Shown here piece after piece: positions 16,226 to 24,640 of a stretch of DNA of 64,000 nucleotides. Under the pieces are notes generated by a model. It did not search any database. It worked only from the letters and a program-made list of their open reading frames with translations, and was not told where the DNA came from. Numbering within the stretch: the stretch's first letter is position 1; the number at the start of each line of letters is the position of its first letter. Origin of the DNA: Mesonia sediminis (GTDB lineage Bacteria > Bacteroidota > Bacteroidia > Flavobacteriales > Flavobacteriaceae); the NCBI RefSeq assembly GCF_042684705.1, contig NZ_JBHULZ010000026.1, positions 62,001 through 126,000 of the forward strand, given 5' to 3'. A program made the position numbers and the translations under genes.

Positions 16226-18217
16226 TCAGATCATATTTAGAAAAGTTGATTCATCAATAATTTGAGTGTTCAGTTTTTCGGCTTTAGCCAATTTACTAGG
16301 TCCCATATTTTCACCAGCTACTAAGAAATCTGTATTTCCAGAGATTGACCCCGTTACTTTTCCTCCATTATCTTCGATTAACTTTTTAAGTTCGTTCCTC
16401 GAAACCTGTGTAAAAACACCAGATATCACAAAGTTTTTACCCGATAAAACCGAAGAAGTTGGTGATAGGTCAGTTTCTTCAATTGCAAGTTGTAAACCAT
16501 AATCTTTTAAGCGTTTAATAAGTTCGCGATTTTGCTCTATAGCAAAAAAATCGGTTACACTTTCGGCTATTCGAATTCCTATTTCATTTACCGCCTGTAA
16601 ATCCTCAAGGCTTGCTTCTTGCAAGGCATCTATATTAGGGAAAGCTTTGCAAAGCGTTTTGGCTACTGTCTCCCCTACAAACCGAATTCCTAATCCGAAT
16701 AACACCCTAGGATAAGGAACCGCTTTCGATTTTTGGATTCCTTGAATTAAATTTTCGGCAGATTTGTCTGCCATTCGCTCTAATGGAAGTATTTGCTCTT
16801 TTTGAAGGGTGTATAAATCGGCATAATTTTTTATTATACCTTCTCGAACCAAAAGTGCTACCGTTTCTCCGCCTAAACCTTCGATATCCATGGCTTTACG
16901 AGAAATAAAATGCTGGATTCGACCCACGATTTGAGGTGGACATCCTGCTGCATTCACACAATAATGCAGTGCCTCTCCCTCTTCTCTTTTTAAAACAGTA
17001 TCGCATTCAGGACAATTCGTAATATATTTTGTAGGCTGAGAATCAGTTTCTCTTTTAGAGAAATTTACCCCTACAATTTTCGGTATTATTTCTCCACCTT
17101 TTTCTACATAAACATAATCTTGTTCGCGAACATCTAATTTCTCAATTTGATCGGCATTGTGTAAGGAAGCTCGCTTGACCACCGTGCCGGCCAATTGTAC
17201 AGGCTCTAAATTTGCCACTGGTGTAATGGCTCCCGTACGTCCTACTTGATATGTAATTTGATTTAATTTAGTTTCGACTTGTTCTGCCTTGAATTTGTAA
17301 GCTATAGCCCACCGGGGTGCTTTGGCTGTAAAGCCTAATTCGTCTTGATGTTGCAAATTATTTACCTTGATTACTACCCCATCTGTTTCATATGGTAAGT
17401 CATGCCGGTGCTCATCCCAGTAATTTATAAAATGTAAAACCTCATCGATACTATTCATTTGTTGTGCTTCTTCTGGCACCTTAAAACCCCACTCTCTAGC
17501 ACTTTTTAAAGATTCAAATTGTGTAGTAAGGTTTAAATCTTGTCCCACAACAGCATAAGCCAAACAGTCTAACGGCCTTTTTGCCACTTCGGTGCTATCT
17601 TGCAATTTTAAACTACCCGATGCTGTATTACGCGGATTAGCATATGGTTCTTCACCTGCAGCAACACGTTCTGCATTCAACCTAGCAAAGCCTTCATACG
17701 GAAGCACAATTTCGGCACGAACATCAAATCGAGCCGGAAAATCGCCTTGTAATTGCAGGGGAACCGATCGTATAGTTTTAACATTTGCCGTAACTTCATC
17801 TCCCTGTTCTCCATCGCCACGGGTCACTGCCCGCAGCAACTGGCCGTTTTGATAGGTTAGGTTTATCGATGCGCCATCATATTTGAGTTCACAGGTATAA
17901 CTAATTTCTCCTGGAATAAGTTTTTTAACGCGCTTCTCCCAGTCTAGTAATTCTTCTTTGGAGTAAGAATTAGCCAGCGAATACATACGCGAATCATGTT
18001 TAACGGTTTTAAAATTTTTGGTAACTTGACCTCCTACGCGTTGGGTTGGCGAGTTGTCAAGAGCCCATTCTGGGTGTTTTCGCTCGAGCTCTTCTAGCTC
18101 TTTAAGCTTCATATCAAAGTCATAATCGCTAATACTCGGTTTATCTAAAACGTAATAGCGGTAATTGTGTTGGTGTAACTCTTTAGTGAGTAGTTTTATT
18201 TTTTCTTTTGGTTCCAT
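16226..18217 (-). CDS. ligA: NAD-dependent DNA ligase LigA
   Basis: A 663-residue ligase that seals nicks in duplex DNA during replication and repair using NAD. Domain order is complete: Ia domain at the N-terminus (LHQHNYRYYVLDKPSISDYDFD), adenylation domain with the nucleophile K112 in CELKYDGAS, OB fold, four-cysteine zinc finger near 403-430 (CPECD and later CVNAAGCP), helix-hairpin-helix repeats, and a C-terminal BRCT domain (about 590-663). Length is typical. It lies downstream of the DUF5606 gene but is separated by a palindromic terminator, so it probably has its own promoter. Confidence 0.97.
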   Translation of the reverse strand: MEPKEKIKLLTKELHQHNYRYYVLDKPSISDYDFDMKLKELEELERKHPEWALDNSPTQRVGGQVTKNFKTVKHDSRMYSLANSYSKEELLDWEKRVKKLIPGEISYTCELKYDGASINLTYQNGQLLRAVTRGDGEQGDEVTANVKTIRSVPLQLQGDFPARFDVRAEIVLPYEGFARLNAERVAAGEEPYANPRNTASGSLKLQDSTEVAKRPLDCLAYAVVGQDLNLTTQFESLKSAREWGFKVPEEAQQMNSIDEVLHFINYWDEHRHDLPYETDGVVIKVNNLQHQDELGFTAKAPRWAIAYKFKAEQVETKLNQITYQVGRTGAITPVANLEPVQLAGTVVKRASLHNADQIEKLDVREQDYVYVEKGGEIIPKIVGVNFSKRETDSQPTKYITNCPECDTVLKREEGEALHYCVNAAGCPPQIVGRIQHFISRKAMDIEGLGGETVALLVREGIIKNYADLYTLQKEQILPLERMADKSAENLIQGIQKSKAVPYPRVLFGLGIRFVGETVAKTLCKAFPNIDALQEASLEDLQAVNEIGIRIAESVTDFFAIEQNRELIKRLKDYGLQLAIEETDLSPTSSVLSGKNFVISGVFTQVSRNELKKLIEDNGGKVTGSISGNTDFLVAGENMGPSKLAKAEKLNTQIIDESTFLNMI

Positions 18218-18304
18218 AAAGACTTATTGCTCTCTAAAAGCGAATTTAATAAATATACAGCAGTAAACTAGTTTTAACTTTAATAGTAAATGCCATTTAT
18301 AAAA

Positions 18305-18340
18305 TAAAAGAGTCTTTAGCTGCAGCTAAAGACTCTTTTA
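18305..18340 (-). terminator. Perfect palindromic terminator after the DUF5606 gene
   Basis: A 36-base perfect inverted repeat with half-site TAAAAGAGTCTTTAGC plus a central TGCA. It is 30 bases after the DUF5606 stop; on the minus strand the descending arm ends in T-rich sequence, as expected for an intrinsic terminator. Confidence 0.8.
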
Positions 18341-18370
18341 TTATACTAGGCTATTCCGTATCTATAACTA

Positions 18371-18790
18371 TTATTCAGATACGGTCTCTTCCTCTTTTTC
18401 TGTGGTAAAATCGGTTTTACCGGCTTTTATTAAAATATTGTACCATTGAATTACCTTTTTAATATCGCTAGTGTAAACACGATCTTCGTCAAATTCTGGT
18501 AATATTTCTTGAAAGTATGCCTCAAGTTTCGCTTTGGATTCTTTATGACTAACACTGCTTTCTTTATGATCTTCTTTTTCGGCTATTTTTTGAAAAACTT
18601 CACCTAAAGGTACTTCTTCGGTATAGGTATAAATAGCAATTTCACTCAACATACTCACATTGTGGCGTACGCTTACAGAAAGTTTTTTTCCTGTATCTAA
18701 AGACTCCGCTACAAAACCACCACGCGTTTGCGCTTTTAATTCATATAAACCGGGTTTTCCCGAAATAGACAGCACTTTATCTAAACTCAT
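18371..18790 (-). CDS. DUF5606 domain-containing protein
   Basis: A 139-residue conserved hypothetical protein. The N-terminal 60 residues (SLDKVLSISGKPGLYELKAQ, then FVAESLDTGKK) match the small Bacteroidota family DUF5606 and look like a compact beta domain. A charged linker with His, Ser and Lys follows, then a helical C-terminus (YFQEILPEFDEDRVY, IKKVIQWYNILIKAGKTDF) and an acidic tail. No signal peptide and no enzymatic motif; function unknown. It is 59 bases downstream of def on the same strand, an arrangement conserved in flavobacteria as far as I recall, and ends in a strong terminator. Confidence 0.8.
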   Translation of the reverse strand: MSLDKVLSISGKPGLYELKAQTRGGFVAESLDTGKKLSVSVRHNVSMLSEIAIYTYTEEVPLGEVFQKIAEKEDHKESSVSHKESKAKLEAYFQEILPEFDEDRVYTSDIKKVIQWYNILIKAGKTDFTTEKEEETVSE

Positions 18791-18849
18791 ATTCTATTTT
18801 TAGTTAATTAAAAAAACAAATATCTAATCTCTACCTTTATTTCACAAGT

Positions 18850-19440
18850 TTAACGCGCAATTTTTTGCTTAGGAAAGCGCATACGGTAGTCTATTTTAAT
18901 TTTTCCTTTACTGATGTTAGCAAGTTTACCCTTTATCAATCTCTTTTTCAAACTAGACAATTTATCGGTAAACAAAATCCCTTCAATATGATCGTATTCA
19001 TGTTGAATTACTCGTGCAGCTAATCCTGTAAAAGTATCTTGATGTTTCACCCAGTTTTCATCGTAATAAGAGATGGTAATCTCTGGCTTTCTAAACACAT
19101 CTTCACGCACATCTGGTATGCTTAAGCAGCCTTCATTAAAAGCCCATTCATCTCCCGTTTCAGATTCAATTTGAGCATTGATAAAAACTTTTTTTAAATC
19201 GCGTAATTGATCTCTATCTTCTTTGCTTAAATCTTCATCTTCTGCAAAGGGTGTAGGATCAATCACAAATAAACGAATAGGCAAACCAACTTGAGGTGCG
19301 GCCAGCCCCACACCATAGGCGTTATACATGGTTTCCCACATATTGTCTATTAGCTCTTTTAACTTGGGATAATCCTTATTAATAGCTTTAGCTTTTTTCT
19401 TTAATACGGGATCTCCGTAGGCTACGATTGGTAAAATCAT
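18850..19440 (-). CDS. def: Peptide deformylase
   Basis: A 196-residue metalloenzyme that removes the formyl group from nascent proteins. The three family motifs are intact: GVGLAAPQVG (43-52), EGCLSIP with metal ligand C105, and QHEYDHIEG with H147, catalytic E148 and H151. An acidic insertion (about 66-82, rich in Asp and Glu) lies between motifs 1 and 2, as in other Bacteroidota enzymes. It lies between ruvX (98 bases upstream) and the DUF5606 gene (59 bases downstream) on one strand. Confidence 0.96.
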   Translation of the reverse strand: MILPIVAYGDPVLKKKAKAINKDYPKLKELIDNMWETMYNAYGVGLAAPQVGLPIRLFVIDPTPFAEDEDLSKEDRDQLRDLKKVFINAQIESETGDEWAFNEGCLSIPDVREDVFRKPEITISYYDENWVKHQDTFTGLAARVIQHEYDHIEGILFTDKLSSLKKRLIKGKLANISKGKIKIDYRMRFPKQKIAR

Positions 19441-19538
19441 AAATTTTGTATTTCTTGAGGATGCAAAGGTAAGTAAAGCACCTTAAACTTTGTAGCAATT
19501 TACTATAATCCACAAATGAAATTAAAAAAAGCTACAAC

Positions 19539-19955
19539 TTACTTACCTTTTGAATATAAATAGTTTTGCAAAATAATGGTTGCGCTAATCTCATCGATAA
19601 GCGCTTTATTTTGCCTTTTTTTCTTTTTCATTCCACCTTGAATCATGCTTTGAACGGCCATTTTACTTGTAAATCGTTCATCTTCACGCTGCACCTTAAG
19701 TTCTGGACATTCTTTTTGCAAAACTTTTAAGAAAGCCTGGATAGGCGCTTCACTCTGGCTAGGAGAGCCATCTCTTTGTTTAGGTTCGCCCACCACCAGC
19801 AACTCCACCTTTTCTTTAGCAATATATTCTTTGATAAAAGTTAATAAGTGTTTAGTTTCTACAGTGGTAAGTCCAGAAGCAATGAGTTGCATCTCATCGG
19901 TAACAGCTATTCCTGTTCTCTTGGTACCAAAATCAATGGCTAAAATTCGAGGCAT
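19539..19955 (-). CDS. ruvX: Putative pre-16S rRNA nuclease / Holliday junction resolvase-like YqgF
   Basis: A 138-residue RNase H-fold nuclease of the YqgF/RuvX family, implicated in 16S rRNA 5' maturation and possibly in DNA recombination. The motifs RILAIDFGTKRTGIAV, VGEPKQRDGSPS, EDERFTS and ALIDEISATIILQNYL carry the conserved acidic residues. I chose the ATG at 19955 because homologues start there; a TTG seven codons upstream overlaps the probable -7 promoter element. It is divergent from dapD across about 90 bases. Confidence 0.93.
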   Translation of the reverse strand: MPRILAIDFGTKRTGIAVTDEMQLIASGLTTVETKHLLTFIKEYIAKEKVELLVVGEPKQRDGSPSQSEAPIQAFLKVLQKECPELKVQREDERFTSKMAVQSMIQGGMKKKKRQNKALIDEISATIILQNYLYSKGK

Positions 19956-19973
19956 AAAAGGTTTGATTTTTTG

Positions 19974-19981
19974 CAAATTTA
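19974..19981 (-). promoter_or_regulatory. Candidate -7 promoter element of ruvX (TAAATTTG)
   Basis: On the minus strand TAAATTTG matches TAnnTTTG and ends 18 bases before the ATG at 19955. Its position supports the ATG over the upstream TTG as the ruvX start. Confidence 0.45.
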
Positions 19982-20045
19982 ATACTTCTTTAAAAATAGA
20001 TTTCTATTTTGGCCAGATACTGTATATTTACACCAAATTATTTTT

Positions 20046-20861
20046 ATGGAAAGGCTACAAAAAAGCATTGAAGAGGCTTGGAACGATAGAAGTTTATTAC
20101 AAAATACCGATACGGTACAAGCTATACGAAAAGTAATACAATTAATAGATGAAGGTTCTTTGCGTTGCGCAGAACCTACTACAGCTGGCTGGCAGGTAAA
20201 CGAATGGGTAAAAAAGGCTGTTGTACTTTATTTCCCGATTCAAAAAATGGAAACCATGGAAGCTGGTATATTTGAATACCACGATAAAATGCCACTAAAA
20301 ACGGGCTACAAGGAAAAAGGAATTCGTGTTGTACCCAATGCTGTGGCTAGGCACGGAGCTTTTATATCTAAAGGGGTCATTATGATGCCTAGTTATGTTA
20401 ACATAGGCGCTTATGTTGATGAGGGCACTATGGTAGACACTTGGGCAACTGTAGGTAGCTGTGCGCAAATAGGAAAAAATGTTCACTTATCTGGAGGAGT
20501 TGGAATTGGTGGAGTTTTAGAACCTTTACAAGCTGCTCCTGTAATTATTGAAGATAATGCATTTTTAGGATCTAGAAGTATTGTTGTAGAGGGAGTACGC
20601 GTAGAGCAAGAAGCCGTTCTAGGTGCAAATGTGGTTTTAACAGCATCGACCAAAATTATAGATGTTACGGGCGACACACCAAAGGAAATGAAGGGAATTG
20701 TACCCGCTCGCTCTGTAGTCATACCCGGTAGTTATACCAAGACGTTTCCTGCGGGGGAATTTCAAGTACCTTGTGCTTTGATTATTGGAAAGAGAAAAGA
20801 GAGCACCAATAAGAAAACCTCGCTAAATGACGCATTACGAACGTATGACGTAGCCGTATAG
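20046..20861 (+). CDS. dapD: 2,3,4,5-tetrahydropyridine-2,6-dicarboxylate N-succinyltransferase
   Basis: A 271-residue acyltransferase of the succinylase branch of diaminopimelate/lysine synthesis, using succinyl-CoA and tetrahydrodipicolinate. The N-terminal helical domain (SIEEAWNDRSLL) is followed by a left-handed beta helix with hexapeptide repeats from about residue 100 (GAFISKGVIMMPSYVNIGAY, VDTWATVGSCAQIG, GVGIGGVLEPLQAAP). Length is typical. The stop is one base before the ATG of the following glycosyltransferase, so dapD may head the transcript of the glycan genes behind it. It is divergent from ruvX. Confidence 0.96.
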   Translation: MERLQKSIEEAWNDRSLLQNTDTVQAIRKVIQLIDEGSLRCAEPTTAGWQVNEWVKKAVVLYFPIQKMETMEAGIFEYHDKMPLKTGYKEKGIRVVPNAVARHGAFISKGVIMMPSYVNIGAYVDEGTMVDTWATVGSCAQIGKNVHLSGGVGIGGVLEPLQAAPVIIEDNAFLGSRSIVVEGVRVEQEAVLGANVVLTASTKIIDVTGDTPKEMKGIVPARSVVIPGSYTKTFPAGEFQVPCALIIGKRKESTNKKTSLNDALRTYDVAV

Positions 20862-20862
20862 T

Positions 20863-21933
20863 ATGAAAATTTTAATAATTCAGCAGAAGATGATTGGAGA
20901 CGTATTAACCTCGTCTATTTTATTCGAAACGATTAGAAAACAAAATCCTTCTGCTGAGTTACATTACCTTATAAATTCGCACACCTTACCGGTAGTGTTA
21001 AACAATCCGTACATCGATAAAATAATCGAATTTACACCTCAAGTTGAAAAGAGTAAAATAAAATTTTATAGTTTTTTAAAAGGAATCCGTAAAGAAAATT
21101 ACGACGTAGTAATTGACGTTTATAGTAAAAACGCGAGTGCCCTAATCAGCTTCTTTTCACGAGCCAAAATAAGAATCGGTAAATCAAAGTCATACCTCAA
21201 TTGGGCCTATACACACCCTATTGACTCTCAAAAGAATAGAAATAAAGGAATTCCGCTTGCTCAAGAAAACCGATTAAAAATGCTGGAACCTTTATTCAAA
21301 AATATCGATTATGATGTAGACCCTAAGATTTTCTTGAACGAAGAAGAAAGGAGCCAGCTAAAAATGCAATTAGCGCAAAAGAATATAAGTTTAGAAAATA
21401 AATTTCCTGTAATGGTAAATATCTTGGGCAGTTCTCCCGATAAAACTTACCCCCTGCCCTATTTGGCGCAGCTTTTAAATACGCTTAAAGCGGAATTTAA
21501 TGAAATTACTTTCTTATTTAATTATATTCCACATCAAAGCAAATTTGTAGATGAATTAAAATCACATTGCCAGAAGCAAACCTTAGATTCCATAATAGAT
21601 TTCTATGCTCCTAGTTTAAGAGAGTTTATTGTACTTACCTCTTTTTGTAAGGCTATGATTGGTAATGAAGGTGGCGCGATTCACATGGCTAAAGCAGTAA
21701 ACATACCTAGTTTTGCTATCTTCTCTCCTTGGATTAGAAAAGAAACTTGGGGTAACAATGATTCAGATAAAAAACACACGAACGTTCATTTAAAAGATTT
21801 TAAGCCCGAATTGTTTAAGAATAAGGATAGAAAATTTTTGAAAAAGCATCAAAAAGAATATTATTCGCAATTCGAACCCAACTTATTGAAAAAAAACTTA
21901 GTTCAATTTATTCAAAAATCGATCAAAGCTTAA
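20863..21933 (+). CDS. Glycosyltransferase family 9 (heptosyltransferase-like)
   Basis: A 356-residue cytoplasmic GT-B fold enzyme. The N-terminus (MKILIIQQKMIGDVLTSS) and the C-terminal donor-binding segment (GNEGGAIHMAKAVNIPSFAI) are hallmarks of family GT9, which transfers heptose or related sugars onto the LPS inner core. The actual donor cannot be deduced; Bacteroidota often lack classical heptose cores. Spacing is one base from dapD and one base to the next gene, so three genes (20046-22837) look like one operon. Confidence 0.88.
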   Translation: MKILIIQQKMIGDVLTSSILFETIRKQNPSAELHYLINSHTLPVVLNNPYIDKIIEFTPQVEKSKIKFYSFLKGIRKENYDVVIDVYSKNASALISFFSRAKIRIGKSKSYLNWAYTHPIDSQKNRNKGIPLAQENRLKMLEPLFKNIDYDVDPKIFLNEEERSQLKMQLAQKNISLENKFPVMVNILGSSPDKTYPLPYLAQLLNTLKAEFNEITFLFNYIPHQSKFVDELKSHCQKQTLDSIIDFYAPSLREFIVLTSFCKAMIGNEGGAIHMAKAVNIPSFAIFSPWIRKETWGNNDSDKKHTNVHLKDFKPELFKNKDRKFLKKHQKEYYSQFEPNLLKKNLVQFIQKSIKA

Positions 21934-21934
21934 T

Positions 21935-22837
21935 ATGGGAGCAAAAAAATTACTCTATGGAATTTTAAAGAAAATGAAATTTCTCCCTCCAGAGATCTAT
22001 ATGCCCATTTACTATGAGTATTACTTAGGCAAGAAATTAGATTTGAAAAACCCAGTCGAGTTTAATCAGAAAATACAGTGGTTGAAGACCTACTATCACC
22101 CAGATATCCTCACCAAACTGGTTGATAAGTATGCGGTAAGAGAATATGTGAAAGAAAAGGTGGGCGAACACTTTTTAAATGATTTAATCGCTGTATACGA
22201 CAAAGCTTCTAAAGTCAATTTTGATGAATTACCTAATCAATTTGTAATTAAAGGTGTGCACGGCTTTCACTTTAACCTCATCGTTAAAGACAAAACAAAG
22301 CTGAACCGAAATAAAGCAAGGTTTTTAATGAATAAATGGATGCATAAAAACCAATACTATCGTGGCGGACTTGAATGGGCTTATAAAAATGTACCTCCCA
22401 GATTAATTGCAGAAAAGTACTTAGAAGAAATGGACAAAGATGTAATCTTAGATTACAAGTTCTTTTGTTTCAACGGCGTGCCTAAATTTGTTCAAATAGA
22501 CCTTGAACGCGGGGTAAACGATCAACGTGCTTTCTATGACTTAGATTGGAAAAAATTAGACTTGCATAAAAAGTCCGTCAAAATTTATGAAGGTGAGTTA
22601 GAAAAACCCGATAATTTTGATGAAATGATTCAGGTGGCGACTAAATTGGCAGATAAATTCCCTTTTGTAAGGGTTGATTTATACTCGATAAAAAACAAAA
22701 CTATTTTTGGAGAAATGACATTTTATCCTGCCGATGGAAGAAGTGACTTTCACCCTGCTCATTACAATAAAATTCTGGGAGATATGATAAAACTACCCGC
22801 ATTACCTGAAAATAAGAAAGAAATAAAAGAGGTTTAA
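21935..22837 (+). CDS. ATP-grasp family protein, TupA-like (glycan/teichuronopeptide-type)
   Basis: A 300-residue protein matching the TupA-like ATP-grasp group, often annotated as glycosyltransferases in polysaccharide clusters. Visible features include NPVEFNQKIQWLK and LVDKYAVREYVKEKVGE near residues 45-75, FVIKGVHGF (the ATP-binding lysine strand), LIAEKYLEEMD (hinge), DYKFFCFNG, and VRVDLYSIKNKTIFGEMTFY near the C-terminus with metal-binding acids. The probable activity is ATP-dependent ligation of an amino acid or similar group to a glycan; this is inferred from the family. Its last 4 bases overlap the end of the convergent gene at 22834-23664. Confidence 0.85.
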   Translation: MGAKKLLYGILKKMKFLPPEIYMPIYYEYYLGKKLDLKNPVEFNQKIQWLKTYYHPDILTKLVDKYAVREYVKEKVGEHFLNDLIAVYDKASKVNFDELPNQFVIKGVHGFHFNLIVKDKTKLNRNKARFLMNKWMHKNQYYRGGLEWAYKNVPPRLIAEKYLEEMDKDVILDYKFFCFNGVPKFVQIDLERGVNDQRAFYDLDWKKLDLHKKSVKIYEGELEKPDNFDEMIQVATKLADKFPFVRVDLYSIKNKTIFGEMTFYPADGRSDFHPAHYNKILGDMIKLPALPENKKEIKEV

Positions 22838-23664
22838 TTGGTGTTTTTTTGAATACCAAAGGCGGTCCACTTTGACTTTTTATTTTTAGTAGTCGCTCTG
22901 ATGGCAAGATTTTTATTTATAGACTCGGGTGTTTTATAACCGCGCGGATGATCAAGATGCACACAAATGGCAGAATAACGAATTTGTTTAGATTTTATGC
23001 CGTAATTAAATAAGCGCTCACCCAACTCACGATCTTGCCCCCCGTATTGCATGCGTTCATCAAAACCATTTACCGCCAATATATCTGCTTTCCAACCACT
23101 GGCATTATGGCCATTCCAACTGGCATTGGTTGGTGTAATAAAATTTAGAATGGCATTTAGTTTATTGTTAGCCCGCAACTTAGTATTTTTAAAAGATGCT
23201 TTGAGTCCTCGAGCTTTTAACCACGCTACATCAAAACAGTGTTGTTTAAAAATATCCTCTTTAGTTATTAACTCAGATATAGTCAAGGGTAACATAAAAT
23301 AACCGCCAGATAAAAAATATCCTTTTTCCCTGTAAGCTAAGTGCTGACTTACAAAATCTTGTCTTGGTATGCAATCACCATCAGACATTAAAATGTAATC
23401 GCTGTCACAAGCCAGAATCGCTTTGTTTAAAATTTTAGATTTTTGAAATCCTTCATCTTCTTGCCAAATGTGTTTTATTTCATAAGGTAACTGGCCTCGC
23501 ATTTGCTCAATCAAGTCAAATGTTGGTTTTTTAGAGCCGTCATCGGCTAGTACCAGTTCAAAATTATTTAAATCTTGGCAAGCATAACCCCAAAGCACTT
23601 TTTCAAGCCACTTCTCGGAATTGTAAGTACTAATAATAACCGATATTTGAGGTTTTAATGACAC
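22834..23664 (-). CDS. Glycosyltransferase family 2, galactosyltransferase-like C-terminus
   Basis: A 276-residue GT-A enzyme. SVIISTYNSEKWLEKVL is the nucleotide-binding start, ADDGS follows at about 40, and MSDGDCIPRQDF carries the DxD-type metal site. FDERMQYGGQDRELGERL near 215-232 is the segment seen in galactosyltransferase-like GT2/GT27 domains. The start is GTG at 23664, since homologues begin just ahead of the PQISVIISTYN strand. It is the only left-pointing member of the first half of the island, convergent with the TupA-like gene. Donor and acceptor are unknown; a role in LPS or capsule glycan assembly is inferred from neighbours. Confidence 0.87.
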   Translation of the reverse strand: MSLKPQISVIISTYNSEKWLEKVLWGYACQDLNNFELVLADDGSKKPTFDLIEQMRGQLPYEIKHIWQEDEGFQKSKILNKAILACDSDYILMSDGDCIPRQDFVSQHLAYREKGYFLSGGYFMLPLTISELITKEDIFKQHCFDVAWLKARGLKASFKNTKLRANNKLNAILNFITPTNASWNGHNASGWKADILAVNGFDERMQYGGQDRELGERLFNYGIKSKQIRYSAICVHLDHPRGYKTPESINKNLAIRATTKNKKSKWTAFGIQKNTN

Positions 23665-23838
23665 GTATGCTAACTAAATCTTTTTTAAACGAGTCAAAAA
23701 TAAACATTTCACTTAGAAAATTATAGCTATTTATAAAAAACCCTAAAAAAACGCAACCTTTTTTCGTTTACTTCATCTAGAGGTAGAGCCGATAGAATAT
23801 TTTTTTGCTAAATGTTATCTTAGGCTTTAAATAAATTC

Positions 23839-23846
23839 TATTTTTG
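23839..23846 (+). promoter_or_regulatory. Candidate -7 promoter element of the WaaE-like glycosyltransferase gene (TATTTTTG)
   Basis: TATTTTTG matches TAnnTTTG and ends 28 bases before the TTG start at 23875. The 210-base gap from 23665 shows nothing else recognisable. Confidence 0.45.
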
Positions 23847-23874
23847 CCCCTTAGTATAAAAGTCAGTCACTTTT

Positions 23875-24633
23875 TTGGAAAAATTAACAGCCATAATACC
23901 TACTGGAAATGAACTTCACAACATTGATGAGGTTATTCAATCTGTTCATTTTGCCGATGAAATCTTGGTGGTTGATAGTTTTAGCACGGATGGAACTTAC
24001 GAAAAAGCAAAAAAATTAGCCAGCCGTGTTATCCGAAGAGAATATAAATACTCTGCTTCACAGAAAAATTGGGCAATCCCTCAGGCAAAAAATCAGTGGA
24101 TATTACTGGTAGACGCAGATGAGCGCGTAACCCCGGAATTAGAAAAAGAAATAAAGGCTATTCTCGCTAACCCACCACAAGACGGTACGGTTGGTTTTTG
24201 GATTGGCAGAAAAAATCACTTTATGGGTGAACCCGTAAACCATAGTGGTTGGAGAAACGATAAAGTAATTCGCCTATTTAAACGAGATTTTTGCCATTAC
24301 GAGGACAAAAAAGTTCACGCCGAAATTATAGCCAATGGTAAATTAGGGAAGCTAAAAAATAAATTTTATCACAATACCTATATTTCTTTAGACCAATATT
24401 TAGAGAAGATGAATAGGTATGCTTGGTGGCAAGCTAAAGATTATGATAAAACAACTGGAAAACTTACCGCTTACCATTTTGTCATTAAACCCTTATGGAG
24501 CTTTTTCAAGCATTATTTTATACAATGTGGTTTTCGCGATGGCGTAGTAGGTTTTATCATTGCTTACATCAAAAGTTATACGGTAGTAATGCGATACGCT
24601 AAAGTATGGTTATTACGTAAAAACCGAAAGTGA
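23875..24633 (+). CDS. Glycosyltransferase family 2, WaaE/KdtX-like (LPS core)
   Basis: A 252-residue GT-A enzyme close in pattern to the LPS core beta-glucosyltransferases WaaE/KdtX. Features are LTAIIPTGNELHNIDEVIQS, ILVVDSFSTDGTYE, YSASQKNWAIPQAKNQW, and the metal-binding LLVDADERVTPEL near residues 78-90. The C-terminal third has a hydrophobic stretch (FIIAYIKSYTVVMRYAKVWL), consistent with membrane association. The start is TTG at 23875; no ATG occurs between the promoter motif and the conserved N-terminal strand. It is convergent with the kinase-like gene, with only 7 bases between stops. Confidence 0.88.
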   Translation: MEKLTAIIPTGNELHNIDEVIQSVHFADEILVVDSFSTDGTYEKAKKLASRVIRREYKYSASQKNWAIPQAKNQWILLVDADERVTPELEKEIKAILANPPQDGTVGFWIGRKNHFMGEPVNHSGWRNDKVIRLFKRDFCHYEDKKVHAEIIANGKLGKLKNKFYHNTYISLDQYLEKMNRYAWWQAKDYDKTTGKLTAYHFVIKPLWSFFKHYFIQCGFRDGVVGFIIAYIKSYTVVMRYAKVWLLRKNRK

Positions 24634-24640
24634 TTCTGAA

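Noticed and set aside
23665..23874. Possible short gene in the gap between two GT2 genes
   Set aside because: The region is AT-rich with frequent stops in all frames and shows no ribosome-binding or coding pattern beyond a -7-like element.
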